Positions 15,295-24,559 of a stretch of DNA of 64,000 bases are shown here, piece by piece. Within the stretch, counting starts at the first letter, position 1; each line of letters begins with the position of its first letter. Under the pieces are notes generated by a model. The model saw only the letters and a program-made list of their open reading frames with translations. It did no database searches and was not told where the DNA came from. Origin of the DNA: an uncultured Methanobacterium sp. (lineage in GTDB: Archaea > Methanobacteriota > Methanobacteria > Methanobacteriales > Methanobacteriaceae); assembly GCF_963666025.1 (NCBI RefSeq), contig NZ_OY762552.1, positions 2,692,501-2,756,500 on the forward strand, read 5' to 3'. The position numbers and the translations under genes were made by a program.

Positions 15295-17112
15295 ATGGGC
15301 ATTGATAAATACAATAACAGTCTCCTGGGCCAGTTCACCAGAAATTTAACCCAGTTAATGCCTCGAAAGGTTACTCTGGCTGTAATATTAATGGTTATCA
15401 TCAGCTTTAACGAGGCAGTTAGTTTACTTATATTAATTCCACTTTTACAGCTGGTTGGGTTGGATGTGGGTCAAGGGTCACTGGGACAGCTTGCAGGACT
15501 TGTTTCTGGATTTTTCACATTCTTTGGATTGCAACCGACTTTGATCATTGTCTTGATTATTTACGTACTGGTGATTAGTTTCAGTGCTCTTCTGACTCGT
15601 TATCAAACTCTAAAAACATCCCAGATCCAGTATGAATTTGCGGCTCACTTAAGAAAACGTCTTTATAATGCCATTATCAATTCTTCATGGTTGTTCTTTT
15701 CTGGTAGAAAATCCTCTAACTTTGCCCATGCCCTTACCAATGAAATAGAACGGATAAGCAATGGCACTGGTCAGTTTTTAAGTTTCATTGCAGGTATAAT
15801 GATTTTAGTGGTGTACATTGTCTTTGCCCTGGAACTGGCCGGTGTTCTCACTGGAGTTATATTTGCAGTGGGAATTGCCATTCTTTTAATCCTCAGGAGA
15901 AGGGCTTCCCGCTCCAGGTCCAGTGGTGAAGAAATCACCACCACCACCCGGGATCTTTATTATTCTATAATGCAGCACCTGGATGGGATGAAGACCATTA
16001 AAAGCTTTGGAATGCAGGGAGAAAATAGGAAAGTTTTCTCCAAACAGACCAACCAGGTTGCTAGGAATTACTTGGAAACCATTAGAAGCTATGCGGATGT
16101 TAAACTGTTATTTGATGTGGGCACGGTGATTGTGCTGGCCATCATGGTTTTGGTTCTTATTCAGGTAATTAAATTACCAACAGCCAGTTTATTTTTATTG
16201 ATTTATTTATTTGTACGGATGATTCCACAGTTCTCATCTATCCAGCGTGCCTACCAGTACTTCACTAACATGTTACCGGCCTTTGCAAATGTGATGAACC
16301 TGGAAGGGGACTGTCTAGAAAATAGCGCGGTTACAGGATCAGTAGATGCCAGTTTTGATGAATCAATTGAACTTAAAAAGGAGATATCCTTTGATAATGT
16401 TACTTTTTCTTACAGAGACGAATATGATTTCACCATAAATGATATGAACCTTAAAATCCCTGCGGGTATGACCATAGCCATTGCAGGGCCATCTGGGGCA
16501 GGTAAAAGTACAGTAGCCGACCTTGTAATGGGACTCATACAGCCCAATGAGGGTATGGTTACTGTGGATGGAGTACCTGTCCTGGAAAAATCTCTTGCTT
16601 TGTGGAGAAACAGCATAGGATACGTGGCCCAGGAAACTTTCCTTTTCAATGAAAGCATACGATTTAACTTACTCCTTGCCAGTCCAGATGCCTGTGAAGA
16701 AGAACTAAACGAAGCATTGAAACTAGCTGCGGCATGCCACTTTGTCAGTAAGTTACCTGAAGGTCTAGATACTGTAATTGGGGATAGGGGTGTTCGTTTG
16801 TCTGGAGGGGAGAGGCAGCGTTTGGCCCTGGCCAGAGCCCTTTTAAGAAAACCTTCTCTGTTGATTATGGATGAAGCTACCAGTAACCTGGACTCGGAAA
16901 ATGAGAAGAAGATCCTGAAGGCCATTGATGACCTTCACGGCGAAGTAACCATCCTTATGATAGCTCACAGGCTTTCCACTATCAAGAATGCGGATTATAT
17001 TTATTTGATTGACAGAGGGAAGATCATGGAGTCCGGGAACTGGGATGAATTATTGAAAAAAGAGAAGGGATGGTTCTGGGATATCTGTGAAGTTCAGGGG
17101 ATTAATAGGTAA
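15295..17112 (+). CDS. ABC transporter, probable lasso-peptide exporter D
   Basis: 605 residues: a fused exporter with about six membrane helices (20-320) and an ATPase domain (about 350-605). Walker A GPSGAGKS is at about 398-405, the signature LSGGERQR at about 502-509, Walker B LLIMDEA at about 522-528, and the H-loop AHRLST follows. There is no N-terminal C39 peptidase domain, as expected when B2 removes the leader. The family exports peptides or lipids; the position directly after B2 supports export of, and self-protection against, the mature lasso peptide. GAGGAA lies before the ATG. Its stop is two bases from the stop of the convergent lipoprotein gene. Confidence 0.85.
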   Translation: MGIDKYNNSLLGQFTRNLTQLMPRKVTLAVILMVIISFNEAVSLLILIPLLQLVGLDVGQGSLGQLAGLVSGFFTFFGLQPTLIIVLIIYVLVISFSALLTRYQTLKTSQIQYEFAAHLRKRLYNAIINSSWLFFSGRKSSNFAHALTNEIERISNGTGQFLSFIAGIMILVVYIVFALELAGVLTGVIFAVGIAILLILRRRASRSRSSGEEITTTTRDLYYSIMQHLDGMKTIKSFGMQGENRKVFSKQTNQVARNYLETIRSYADVKLLFDVGTVIVLAIMVLVLIQVIKLPTASLFLLIYLFVRMIPQFSSIQRAYQYFTNMLPAFANVMNLEGDCLENSAVTGSVDASFDESIELKKEISFDNVTFSYRDEYDFTINDMNLKIPAGMTIAIAGPSGAGKSTVADLVMGLIQPNEGMVTVDGVPVLEKSLALWRNSIGYVAQETFLFNESIRFNLLLASPDACEEELNEALKLAAACHFVSKLPEGLDTVIGDRGVRLSGGERQRLALARALLRKPSLLIMDEATSNLDSENEKKILKAIDDLHGEVTILMIAHRLSTIKNADYIYLIDRGKIMESGNWDELLKKEKGWFWDICEVQGINR

Positions 17113-17113
17113 G

Positions 17114-17530
17114 TTAATATTGTCCTTTTGCAGATAAGATCTTGACCTCAAATCTAGCTATCTTTTTATCTGGATCGTCAAATCGAGTATAGAAATACGA
17201 TTTCCCATTAGCAGGTATATTTTTAGGATCCATGTAGGGTGTATCATTTACTGCAAACACAGTACCATTTGAATAATAAGTGGTGACCGTTATTTTAGGA
17301 TCAAGTGCTTCGAAAGAGTTCTGATTTATTATATATCCACTTACATAATAAATTGAGTCATTATTCTCGCTGCGATTACCTACAGTACTGTTAGAAACTT
17401 TAATTGCATCCAAAGATATTTTTTTGTCGCCCCAAGTATTATTTGTTTTATTAGTGTTTATACAACCTGAACAGACTACAGCAAGTAAAATAAAAGAAAT
17501 AATTATGATGCCCAATATTTTTTTTCCCAT
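17114..17530 (-). CDS. Small lipoprotein
   Basis: 138 residues from the ATG at 17530, which has GTGA five bases upstream (a GTG start at 17539 would overlap that site). The N-terminus is GKKILGIIII followed by AVVCSGC, a lipobox-like end of a signal peptide with the lipid-bearing Cys near 23. The rest (about 45-138) has beta-rich segments such as YYVSGYIINQNSFEAL and YFYTRFDDPDKKIARFEVKIL, resembling FxLYD-type domains found in archaeal lipoproteins (from memory). It sits tail to tail with the exporter inside the lasso cluster on the opposite strand. A role as immunity or peptide-binding lipoprotein is possible but unsupported. Confidence 0.65.
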   Translation of the reverse strand: MGKKILGIIIISFILLAVVCSGCINTNKTNNTWGDKKISLDAIKVSNSTVGNRSENNDSIYYVSGYIINQNSFEALDPKITVTTYYSNGTVFAVNDTPYMDPKNIPANGKSYFYTRFDDPDKKIARFEVKILSAKGQY

Positions 17531-17611
17531 ACTTATCACTTAATGTTTATACTAACATATTAATTGTAACAGATCATAAGCTTTTTCATTGATATCTATT
17601 TGAGTGATCCA

Positions 17612-18775
17612 ATGGCAGGAAAATATAATCTAAAACCTGAGGACCAATTGCTTCTTAATTGCTCTTTAACTAATGTATCAGATAGTAATCTAAAAGAAAT
17701 CATAAGATTTACTTCTTTAGATTTGGACTGGAACTATGTAATTAACATGGCATATCAACACCGTTTGAGTCCTTTATTATACTGGCACTTAAATAAAATA
17801 TCTCCTGAGGCAATTCCAAGTAATTTGAAAAATGATTTAAAGGAACATTTCCATGAAAATGTCCGAAAAAATCTGGGAATGTTCAAAGAACTTCTGGAAG
17901 TTATTGACAATCTACAAAAAAATGGTATCACCCCCATACCTTATAAGGGCCCAGTACTGGCGATAATGACTTATAAAAACCTCGGATTCCGTGTATTTGG
18001 TGATCTGGATTTCTACGTTCCTTTGGAAGATGTACCTAAAACCAGGGATATATTGATTAAAACGGGTTATGAACCATGGATGGAACTTACTTCTAATCAG
18101 GAAAAGGCTTTTTTTAAGTTTCAACGTGAATATCATTTTATAAACAAAAAAACTGGAATTTCACTGGAAATAAAATGGAAATTTTTATCGATGTTTGGTT
18201 CAATCCCCAACGAACTTTTTATTCATGAAAATGAATTTTTAAGGGAAGTTGCTCTGGATCAATTCCGTGTGAAAACCATATCTCCCGAATACTTGATATT
18301 AATTTTATCAATTCACAATGCCAGCCACTCTTTTTCAAGCCTTTACCGGTTTTGCGACATTTCAGAACTTATAAAATCTGATGATAACATAAACTGGCAG
18401 CATCTTCTAAAGCTTGCCAGTGAACTAGGTGCAAAAAGGATATTCATGATAAATCTCTATATTTTACGAGAGTTATTCGCAATACAACTTCCAGAATATA
18501 TTTTAGAACTTATAAGCACTGATGAAATTGTGGAAAACATATCTAACGATATCATTAGGAGATTGTTCACACTAAAACCAATGGGAATACTGGAAAAAGT
18601 TACTTTTCACATGAAATCACGTGAAAAAAGAGGAGATAAAGTTAAAACAGTATTGAACATGGTCTTTTTACCCACACCCAGTTTGATTGAGGCTGTTCCG
18701 TTACCATCGGGTTTTGAACCTGTTTACTACATACTTCGAGTATTCCAAATGTTTAAAAACATAATCTATCAATAA
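17612..18775 (+). CDS. Nucleotidyltransferase family protein of lasso clusters
   Basis: 387 residues from the ATG at 17612 (GTGA four bases upstream; a TTG at 17600 would be the longest start). Residues about 105-145 contain YKGPVLA and FRVFGDLDFYV, the Gly-Asp-Leu-Asp motif of the NTP_transf_5 group of nucleotidyltransferase-fold proteins. Such genes recur in lasso clusters with HprK-like kinases, where they may modify the phosphorylated peptide; their reaction is poorly known. Downstream are helical segments and a basic C-terminal part (MKSREKRGDKVK). It follows the exporter on the same strand after the convergent lipoprotein gene and is the last recognisable cluster member. Confidence 0.75.
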   Translation: MAGKYNLKPEDQLLLNCSLTNVSDSNLKEIIRFTSLDLDWNYVINMAYQHRLSPLLYWHLNKISPEAIPSNLKNDLKEHFHENVRKNLGMFKELLEVIDNLQKNGITPIPYKGPVLAIMTYKNLGFRVFGDLDFYVPLEDVPKTRDILIKTGYEPWMELTSNQEKAFFKFQREYHFINKKTGISLEIKWKFLSMFGSIPNELFIHENEFLREVALDQFRVKTISPEYLILILSIHNASHSFSSLYRFCDISELIKSDDNINWQHLLKLASELGAKRIFMINLYILRELFAIQLPEYILELISTDEIVENISNDIIRRLFTLKPMGILEKVTFHMKSREKRGDKVKTVLNMVFLPTPSLIEAVPLPSGFEPVYYILRVFQMFKNIIYQ

Positions 18776-18839
18776 AATAGTATAGTAATCAACAATGGAT
18801 TCATTTTGAATACTAATAATTAAATTATGGGGAGTATTA

Positions 18840-19781
18840 ATGGAAACTGAGAAAATACTGGTAACTGGCGGAGCAGGATTCATAGGAACCAATCTCGTTA
18901 AAGAATTAGAGGGAAGGGGCCATGAAGTATTCGCTGTTGATTTACTACACAATAACAGGGATAACTACCAGCGTTGTGATGTGCGTAACTACCGACAATT
19001 AGAACGACTCTTTGAAAGTCATGATTTTGATTATGTTTATCACCTGGCTGCTGAATACGGTCGCTGGAATGGTGAAGAATATTATGAAAATCTCTGGCAG
19101 ACCAATGTAATCGGATCCAAACATATGATCCGTTTACAGGAGAAACTGGGCTTCAGGATGATTTTTTTCTCATCAGCCGAAGTTTACGGGGATTACACTG
19201 GGATCATGAGTGAGGATGTAATGGTTAACAATCCCATTAAAGACACATACCAAATGAATGATTATGCCATAACCAAATGGGCTGGTGAATTAATGTGCAT
19301 GAACTCAGCAACCATGTTTGATACAGAAACAGTACGAGTTCGCCCTGTTAATTGTTACGGACCCCATGAAGAATATTCTCCTTACAAAGGATTCATACCT
19401 ATTTTTATTTATAAGGCCCTCCATAATCAGCCTTACACAGTCTATAAAGGACATAAACGTATCATTGATTATGTGGGTGACACTGCTTTCACCTTTGCCA
19501 ACATTGTGGATAATTTCATTCCTGGAGAGGTTTATAATGTGGGTGGCAAAACAGAATGGGAAAATGATATAAAAGATTATTCTGACATAGTCCTGAATGC
19601 TGTTGGGAGAGGTGATTCTCTGGTTAACTATGAAGAAGCTGAAGACTTCACAACCCAGGTTAAAACCATAGACTTCTCCAAAGCAATAAAAGACTTAAAA
19701 CATGACCCTAAAGTAGATCCTCAAGAAGGAATAGAGAAAACCGTTGAATGGATGCGATGGTTCTATAGGGTGGAAGATTAG
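18840..19781 (+). CDS. NAD-dependent epimerase/dehydratase (extended SDR)
   Basis: 313 residues. The NAD-binding GGAGFIG is at 10-16 and the catalytic YxxxK at Tyr142-Lys146 (DYAITK); Ser111-Ser112 in FFSSAEVYG provides the third catalytic residue. This is the sugar-nucleotide epimerase/dehydratase group, but the substrate cannot be told: the sequence after YHLAA is unusual (EYGRWNGEEYYENLWQTN) compared with GalE. GGGGAG lies before the start. First gene of a plus-strand run (18840-29045) of surface-glycan genes, followed by a second SDR protein. Confidence 0.85.
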   Translation: METEKILVTGGAGFIGTNLVKELEGRGHEVFAVDLLHNNRDNYQRCDVRNYRQLERLFESHDFDYVYHLAAEYGRWNGEEYYENLWQTNVIGSKHMIRLQEKLGFRMIFFSSAEVYGDYTGIMSEDVMVNNPIKDTYQMNDYAITKWAGELMCMNSATMFDTETVRVRPVNCYGPHEEYSPYKGFIPIFIYKALHNQPYTVYKGHKRIIDYVGDTAFTFANIVDNFIPGEVYNVGGKTEWENDIKDYSDIVLNAVGRGDSLVNYEEAEDFTTQVKTIDFSKAIKDLKHDPKVDPQEGIEKTVEWMRWFYRVED

Positions 19782-19845
19782 ATTCCATCATCATATAATC
19801 TAATTATTATTCAGTTCATATTATTCATTTTAGGTGGAGATTGAC

Positions 19846-20835
19846 ATGGATTACACAAATTACAATGATAAAACTGTTTTAGTAACTGGTGGTGCAGGTT
19901 GCGTTGGTAGTAACCTCACCAGAAAACTATCTGAACATGCAGGTAAAGTTATCATATTAGATAACCTTGATTCTGCTTATGAATGGAATATTCCTGATGT
20001 TGAAAATATACACTTTGTTAAAGGGGATATTCTGGATGATGAGATGCTTAAAAGGGTGTTTAAGGAAAAACCAGACTATGTTTTTCACCTGGCAGCACAT
20101 TTTGCCAACCAGAACAGTGTGGACAACCCAGAACTAGACCTAATGGTTAATGGGATGGGTATCCTTAAAGTTTTAGAGTACGCTCATCTGGTTGGAGTTG
20201 AACGTTTTGTTTATTCCTCATCGGGATGTGGGGTCTATGGTTTGGATTCTAAAATGCCCTTTGAAGAACCAGACATTTCAATAAGCCTTCACACTCCTTA
20301 TCAGGTTACCAAACTCATAGGTGAACTTTACACTAATTATTTCCACAATCTTTATGGTTTACCAATTGTCAATGCTCGATTTTTTAATGTCTTTGGTCCC
20401 GGAGAAGTTCCAGGGAAATACAGGAATGTAATCCCAAACTTCATGTACTGGTCAATGACTAACCAAGCATTACCTATAACTGGTGATGGTTCAGAGACAC
20501 GTGACTGGACCTACGTGGATGATATTGTCAATGGTCTCATGGCCATGGGAACAGTGGAAGAGGCTATTGGTGAAGCCATTAACCTCGGTTCGGCTGATGA
20601 AACAAGAGTTATTGATATGGCTAACATGGTCAACGAGTTAACCGGCAACAATGAAGGAATAGCCTATGCAGCTCGTAGAGATTGGGATGCTAAAACTCGG
20701 CTGCTTTCTTCCATTGAAAAAGCCCGAAAAATCCTTGATTACAATCCTCAGACTGGATTTAAAGATGGTTTGAAAAAGACTCATTCCTGGTTTGAGGAAA
20801 ACTGGGAAAATATTGAAAAAAGTGCTGAATTCTGA
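19846..20835 (+). CDS. NAD-dependent epimerase/dehydratase (GalE/WbpP-like extended SDR)
   Basis: 329 residues from the ATG at 19846. AGGTGGAG lies directly upstream, overlapping the alternative GTG at 19834. GGAGCVGSNL forms the NAD site (about 15-24) and the Tyr-Lys pair is in TPYQVTK. The C-terminal half has RFFNVFGPGE and the DWTYVDDIVNG segment typical of UDP-sugar 4-epimerases and relatives. It likely makes a nucleotide sugar for the neighbouring glycosyltransferases. Substrate not determined. Confidence 0.85.
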   Translation: MDYTNYNDKTVLVTGGAGCVGSNLTRKLSEHAGKVIILDNLDSAYEWNIPDVENIHFVKGDILDDEMLKRVFKEKPDYVFHLAAHFANQNSVDNPELDLMVNGMGILKVLEYAHLVGVERFVYSSSGCGVYGLDSKMPFEEPDISISLHTPYQVTKLIGELYTNYFHNLYGLPIVNARFFNVFGPGEVPGKYRNVIPNFMYWSMTNQALPITGDGSETRDWTYVDDIVNGLMAMGTVEEAIGEAINLGSADETRVIDMANMVNELTGNNEGIAYAARRDWDAKTRLLSSIEKARKILDYNPQTGFKDGLKKTHSWFEENWENIEKSAEF

Positions 20836-20840
20836 TATAT

Positions 20841-22031
20841 ATGAATATACTTGTTGTTCAGGAATCCGACTGGATCCAGAGAAACCCTCATCAACAACAC
20901 CATCTTATGGAACGTTTATCTTTAAGAGGGCATAAGATCAGGGTTATTGATTATGAGATTGACTGGAAAACCAGTGAAAATAAAGGGTTGATCTCAAAAA
21001 GAACAGTTTTTAAAGACGTTCATAAAATCCATGACGGAGCCCGGATTGATGTTGTGAGACCCGGCCTACTTAAAGTTCCAGTTTTGAATTATTTTTCATG
21101 GATGTGGACTAACTGGAGAGAAATCAACCGTCAAATCAAGGAATTCAAACCAGATGTAATTGTTGGTTTTGGTCTGATCAATACATACATTGCCTCAAGA
21201 GCTGCTAAAAAACACAATATACCATTTGTTTACTATCTTATTGATGTTCTTTATACATTAATACCTGAGAAATCACTGCAATACATTGGAAAGCAGGTTA
21301 AAAAAGGGATAATTGGAAACTCAAGTATAGTTATAACCATTAATAAAAAATTGTCAGAGTCTGCAGTTGTACTAGGGGCGGATGAGGAAAAAACCTTGGT
21401 TATAGATGCAGGCATAGATCTGGAAAGATTTGATCCTGATTTGGATGGTTCTTTAATCCGGAAAAAATATGGAATTAAAGAAAATGAAATTTTACTTTTT
21501 TTCATGGGTTGGATATATCACTTTGCCGGTGTTAAAGAAGTAGCAGAAGAATTGGGGCAAAGTGAGCATAAACAAATCAAATTAATGGTAGTTGGTGATG
21601 GAGATGCGTACCATGACTTGGAAGAAATCCAAGATAAATACAAAATGGATCAGCAACTCATATTGACGGGTAAACAACCATATAATAATATACCTGAATT
21701 CATTGCTGCTGCTGATGTTTGCATATTACCTGCTCAGTCTGATGAAATTATAATGCAAGACATCGTACCAATCAAGGTATATGAGTACATGGCCATGGGG
21801 AAACCCGTTCTGACGACTGAACTTCCAGGTATTATTGCTGAATTTGGTGCTGATAATGGCATAGTATATGTTAAAAAACCAGAAAGTGTCATTGGAATGG
21901 CTTCTGAAATTAATGTTAAAAAAATCGGTGAAAAAGGTCTTCTTTTTGTAGCCAATAATGATTGGAATAAAATTACAGATAAATTTGAAACTGAATTGTT
22001 AAAATTAATTACTAAACTGGAGGATTATTGA
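20841..22031 (+). CDS. Glycosyltransferase family 4 protein
   Basis: 396 residues with a GT-B layout. The N-terminal Rossmann-like domain begins MNILVVQESDWIQRNPHQQHH, and the C-terminal domain includes LLFFMGWIYHFAGVKE, a LMVVGDGDAYHDLEE segment and the donor-binding region PIKVYEYMAMGKPVL. It probably transfers a sugar from a nucleotide donor at the inner membrane face. It starts five bases after the preceding epimerase stop and overlaps the next start by one base (TGATG), so it belongs to the operon. Confidence 0.85.
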   Translation: MNILVVQESDWIQRNPHQQHHLMERLSLRGHKIRVIDYEIDWKTSENKGLISKRTVFKDVHKIHDGARIDVVRPGLLKVPVLNYFSWMWTNWREINRQIKEFKPDVIVGFGLINTYIASRAAKKHNIPFVYYLIDVLYTLIPEKSLQYIGKQVKKGIIGNSSIVITINKKLSESAVVLGADEEKTLVIDAGIDLERFDPDLDGSLIRKKYGIKENEILLFFMGWIYHFAGVKEVAEELGQSEHKQIKLMVVGDGDAYHDLEEIQDKYKMDQQLILTGKQPYNNIPEFIAAADVCILPAQSDEIIMQDIVPIKVYEYMAMGKPVLTTELPGIIAEFGADNGIVYVKKPESVIGMASEINVKKIGEKGLLFVANNDWNKITDKFETELLKLITKLEDY

Positions 22032-23269
22032 TGATCAAAGTAGCGATACTGGACACCAATTCATCTGCCAATAAGGGGAGTATGGGTAGATTGGATGGTA
22101 TGATAAAATGCTTAAATGAAACCATCTCTGAATCTCAGATTACCGTTCTGCACAGATACAATAGCCTTGATAATACAGAATTAAAACAACTTGGTCTTAA
22201 ATATCCTCAGGTAAACATCAAAGATCATCCGTGGTTTATGGAACGGAAATCATTTTTTACAACCGGTCTTATTTTTATTTCCAACACACTTTTTTTCAAA
22301 ATTCTCAATAAAAAAAAGTTATTATCTGAATATGATGTTTTAATAGATTTAAATTTTATTGAACCTGAAAAATTAGTTGATAAATTTAGTTTAATCAATT
22401 ATATGGGTGTTTTATTTGTTTTGCTTGGTTTAAAAAATACCATAAATTCAGATAAACCCGTTGTTGTTTGTTCTGCAACAATTGGACCTTATGGTAAATT
22501 ATTTAATAAATTAGCAAAGAATTATCTTAATAAAACTGATCTTATCACGTATAGGGAAGCGTATAGTCAGAAATATGTTGAATTGTTAGGTGTTGAGGTG
22601 CCTAAAAGGGTTTTAACAGGAGATCTTGCATTTTTAATGGATCCTGTTCTTAAAGAGGATATCACAGATATATGTTCAAAACTGAATATAAATCTTGATG
22701 ACCATTTTATTGGTATAACTCCGGCAGCAATGGCTAATTCTTCCTTCAGTGAAGAAACTAATGTTAAACTACTTAAAGACATTAGTAATTTTATAATTAA
22801 AGAAACACATTATAAAATAATATTCTTAGCTAATACATATCAAGATGTTGAACTTCAGGAAAAAATTCATTCCGCTGTTGATCATCCTGAAAGGGTTTTA
22901 TCACTCCCTTTTGACTATAGTGCTTCTGAAACAAAAAGCATAATCAGCCTATGTGATCTTTTTATATGCTCCAGGTTTCACGCCCTGGTGGCTTCAACCT
23001 CACTGGGAGTACCAAGTTTAGGTTTAGTATCATACAGTTATAATAAGTTTCATGGGATATTAGGTGAAATGATGGGTCAAGAAGAATATTTGCTGGATAT
23101 TGATGAAAAATTCAACTATGAACCCTTTTTATCTAATTTTAAATCCAAAATCATCAATGTTCTGGAGAATAAATCTGAAATAAAAGAAGATCTAATAATA
23201 AAAGAGAAACTTGTTAAAAAACAGGTTTTACTCAATGGAGAGCTAATTAATGATCTGCTTAAGGAGTAA
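22031..23269 (+). CDS. Polysaccharide pyruvyl transferase family protein
   Basis: 412 residues from the ATG at 22031; GGAGG lies seven bases upstream and the start shares one base with the previous stop. The N-terminus has NSSANKGSMGRLDG, the middle has a TGDLAFLMDP turn, and the C-terminal part has SRFHALVASTSLGVPSLGLVSY, the conserved RFH-containing motif of the CsaB/WcaK group. Some members add pyruvate ketals to wall or exopolysaccharide sugars; others are only related by fold. The iron-sulfur FrhB-like gene follows directly, and the same two domains are fused at 29110-31638. Confidence 0.82.
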   Translation: MIKVAILDTNSSANKGSMGRLDGMIKCLNETISESQITVLHRYNSLDNTELKQLGLKYPQVNIKDHPWFMERKSFFTTGLIFISNTLFFKILNKKKLLSEYDVLIDLNFIEPEKLVDKFSLINYMGVLFVLLGLKNTINSDKPVVVCSATIGPYGKLFNKLAKNYLNKTDLITYREAYSQKYVELLGVEVPKRVLTGDLAFLMDPVLKEDITDICSKLNINLDDHFIGITPAAMANSSFSEETNVKLLKDISNFIIKETHYKIIFLANTYQDVELQEKIHSAVDHPERVLSLPFDYSASETKSIISLCDLFICSRFHALVASTSLGVPSLGLVSYSYNKFHGILGEMMGQEEYLLDIDEKFNYEPFLSNFKSKIINVLENKSEIKEDLIIKEKLVKKQVLLNGELINDLLKE

Positions 23270-23278
23270 CGTCATATA

Positions 23279-24559
23279 ATGATCACTAAGCTCACTGAAG
23301 TTATAGACAGCGGTTTGTGCTGTAACTGTGGTACATGTGAAGGAATATGTCCCAACAATGCCGTTGAACTTCAAATTGATCATCTAAAAAAGGAATACGT
23401 TCCAGTTGTTGATGAAATTAAATGCAATAATTGTAACAAATGTTACAATGTTTGCCCTGGTCATTCTGTAAACTATAACGAGTTAAATGAGTTTTTTTTC
23501 AATAAAAAACCAGAAGACATACTCATGGGAAATTACTTGAATTGTTATGTCGGTTATGTTAATAATGAAAATATTCGATTTAATTCTTCTAGTGGAGGTT
23601 TAGTTACTGGAATATTGGTATATGCTCTGGATAAAGGCATAATTGATGGAGCTTTAGTAACGCGAATGAGCAAAGAAAATCCCCTTGAACCAGAACCATT
23701 CATAGCAAGAACTCCTGAAGAAATTATTGAAGCATCTAAATCTAAATATTGTCCTGTTCCAGTAAACAAAGTTATAAAAGAGATTTTACATTCTAAAGAT
23801 GATAAATTGGCTGTTGTGGGATTGCCCTGCCATATTCATGGTATTCGTAATGCAGAAATGATGAATAAAACTCTCAGAGAAAAGATTGTTTTACATTTGG
23901 GTATTTTCTGTTCACATACAGACACATTCTGGCAAACAGATTCATTACTAAGTAAATGGGGTATTGGACCCAAAGAAGTGCAAGAAATAAATTACAGGGG
24001 AGATGGATGGCCCGGAAACATGACAATCACATTAAAAAATGGAAAAAGAAAGAGTATCCCATATTCAGAAGCCATTTCTCAGCATAATCTTTGGGTCAAT
24101 GCTCTTTTCAGATGTCTGTTTTGTCCAGATTTAACTGCGGAAATGTCGGACATGTCATTTGGAGATCCATGGATTCCTGAAATAATAGAAGCTGAAAATA
24201 AAGGTCAGTCGATCGTTGTCTCTAGAACTGAAAACTCCGAGAATATCCTTACTGAAGTAGTTGTGGAGGGTTATATTCAGTTGGATGATTTAAGTGCAGG
24301 ACTGGTTAAAAAATCAGGGCACATGATGGAGTCAAAAAAGAAGGATGTGAAAACCCGATTTTTAATTAGGAGGATGTTCCGCAAAGAAATTCCTTATTAT
24401 GAAATAGAATTACAAAAACCTAGCTTTAAAAATTATCTGAGAGCAATTTTTGTGTATTTCCAAGTGGTATTATCTTCTAAAAGATCATTACGGTTTTGGA
24501 TGGTCAAACTCTCGGAACTTGAAATAAAACTATTCAAAACTTCTGGTGGTAATCGATGA
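23279..24559 (+). CDS. F420 hydrogenase/dehydrogenase beta-subunit-like iron-sulfur protein
   Basis: 426 residues. Two [4Fe-4S] cysteine sets are at the N-terminus: Cys14/15, 17, 20, 24 followed by Pro, and Cys49, 52, 55, 59 followed by Pro. The rest matches the FrhB/FdhB N and C domains (SSGGLVTGIL near 103, VGLPCHIHGIRNA near 180, GDPWIPE near 300). No hydrogenase or formate dehydrogenase alpha gene is nearby. Proteins of this type are common in exopolysaccharide clusters next to pyruvyl transferase-like genes, where a flavin/iron-sulfur sugar-modifying redox role is suspected but unproven. The stop overlaps the next start by four bases. Confidence 0.82.
   Translation: MITKLTEVIDSGLCCNCGTCEGICPNNAVELQIDHLKKEYVPVVDEIKCNNCNKCYNVCPGHSVNYNELNEFFFNKKPEDILMGNYLNCYVGYVNNENIRFNSSSGGLVTGILVYALDKGIIDGALVTRMSKENPLEPEPFIARTPEEIIEASKSKYCPVPVNKVIKEILHSKDDKLAVVGLPCHIHGIRNAEMMNKTLREKIVLHLGIFCSHTDTFWQTDSLLSKWGIGPKEVQEINYRGDGWPGNMTITLKNGKRKSIPYSEAISQHNLWVNALFRCLFCPDLTAEMSDMSFGDPWIPEIIEAENKGQSIVVSRTENSENILTEVVVEGYIQLDDLSAGLVKKSGHMMESKKKDVKTRFLIRRMFRKEIPYYEIELQKPSFKNYLRAIFVYFQVVLSSKRSLRFWMVKLSELEIKLFKTSGGNR

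Noticed and set aside
23279..24559. F420-reducing hydrogenase or formate dehydrogenase subunit
   Set aside because: There is no alpha or gamma subunit gene nearby and the gene is embedded in a glycan operon with overlapping starts and stops.
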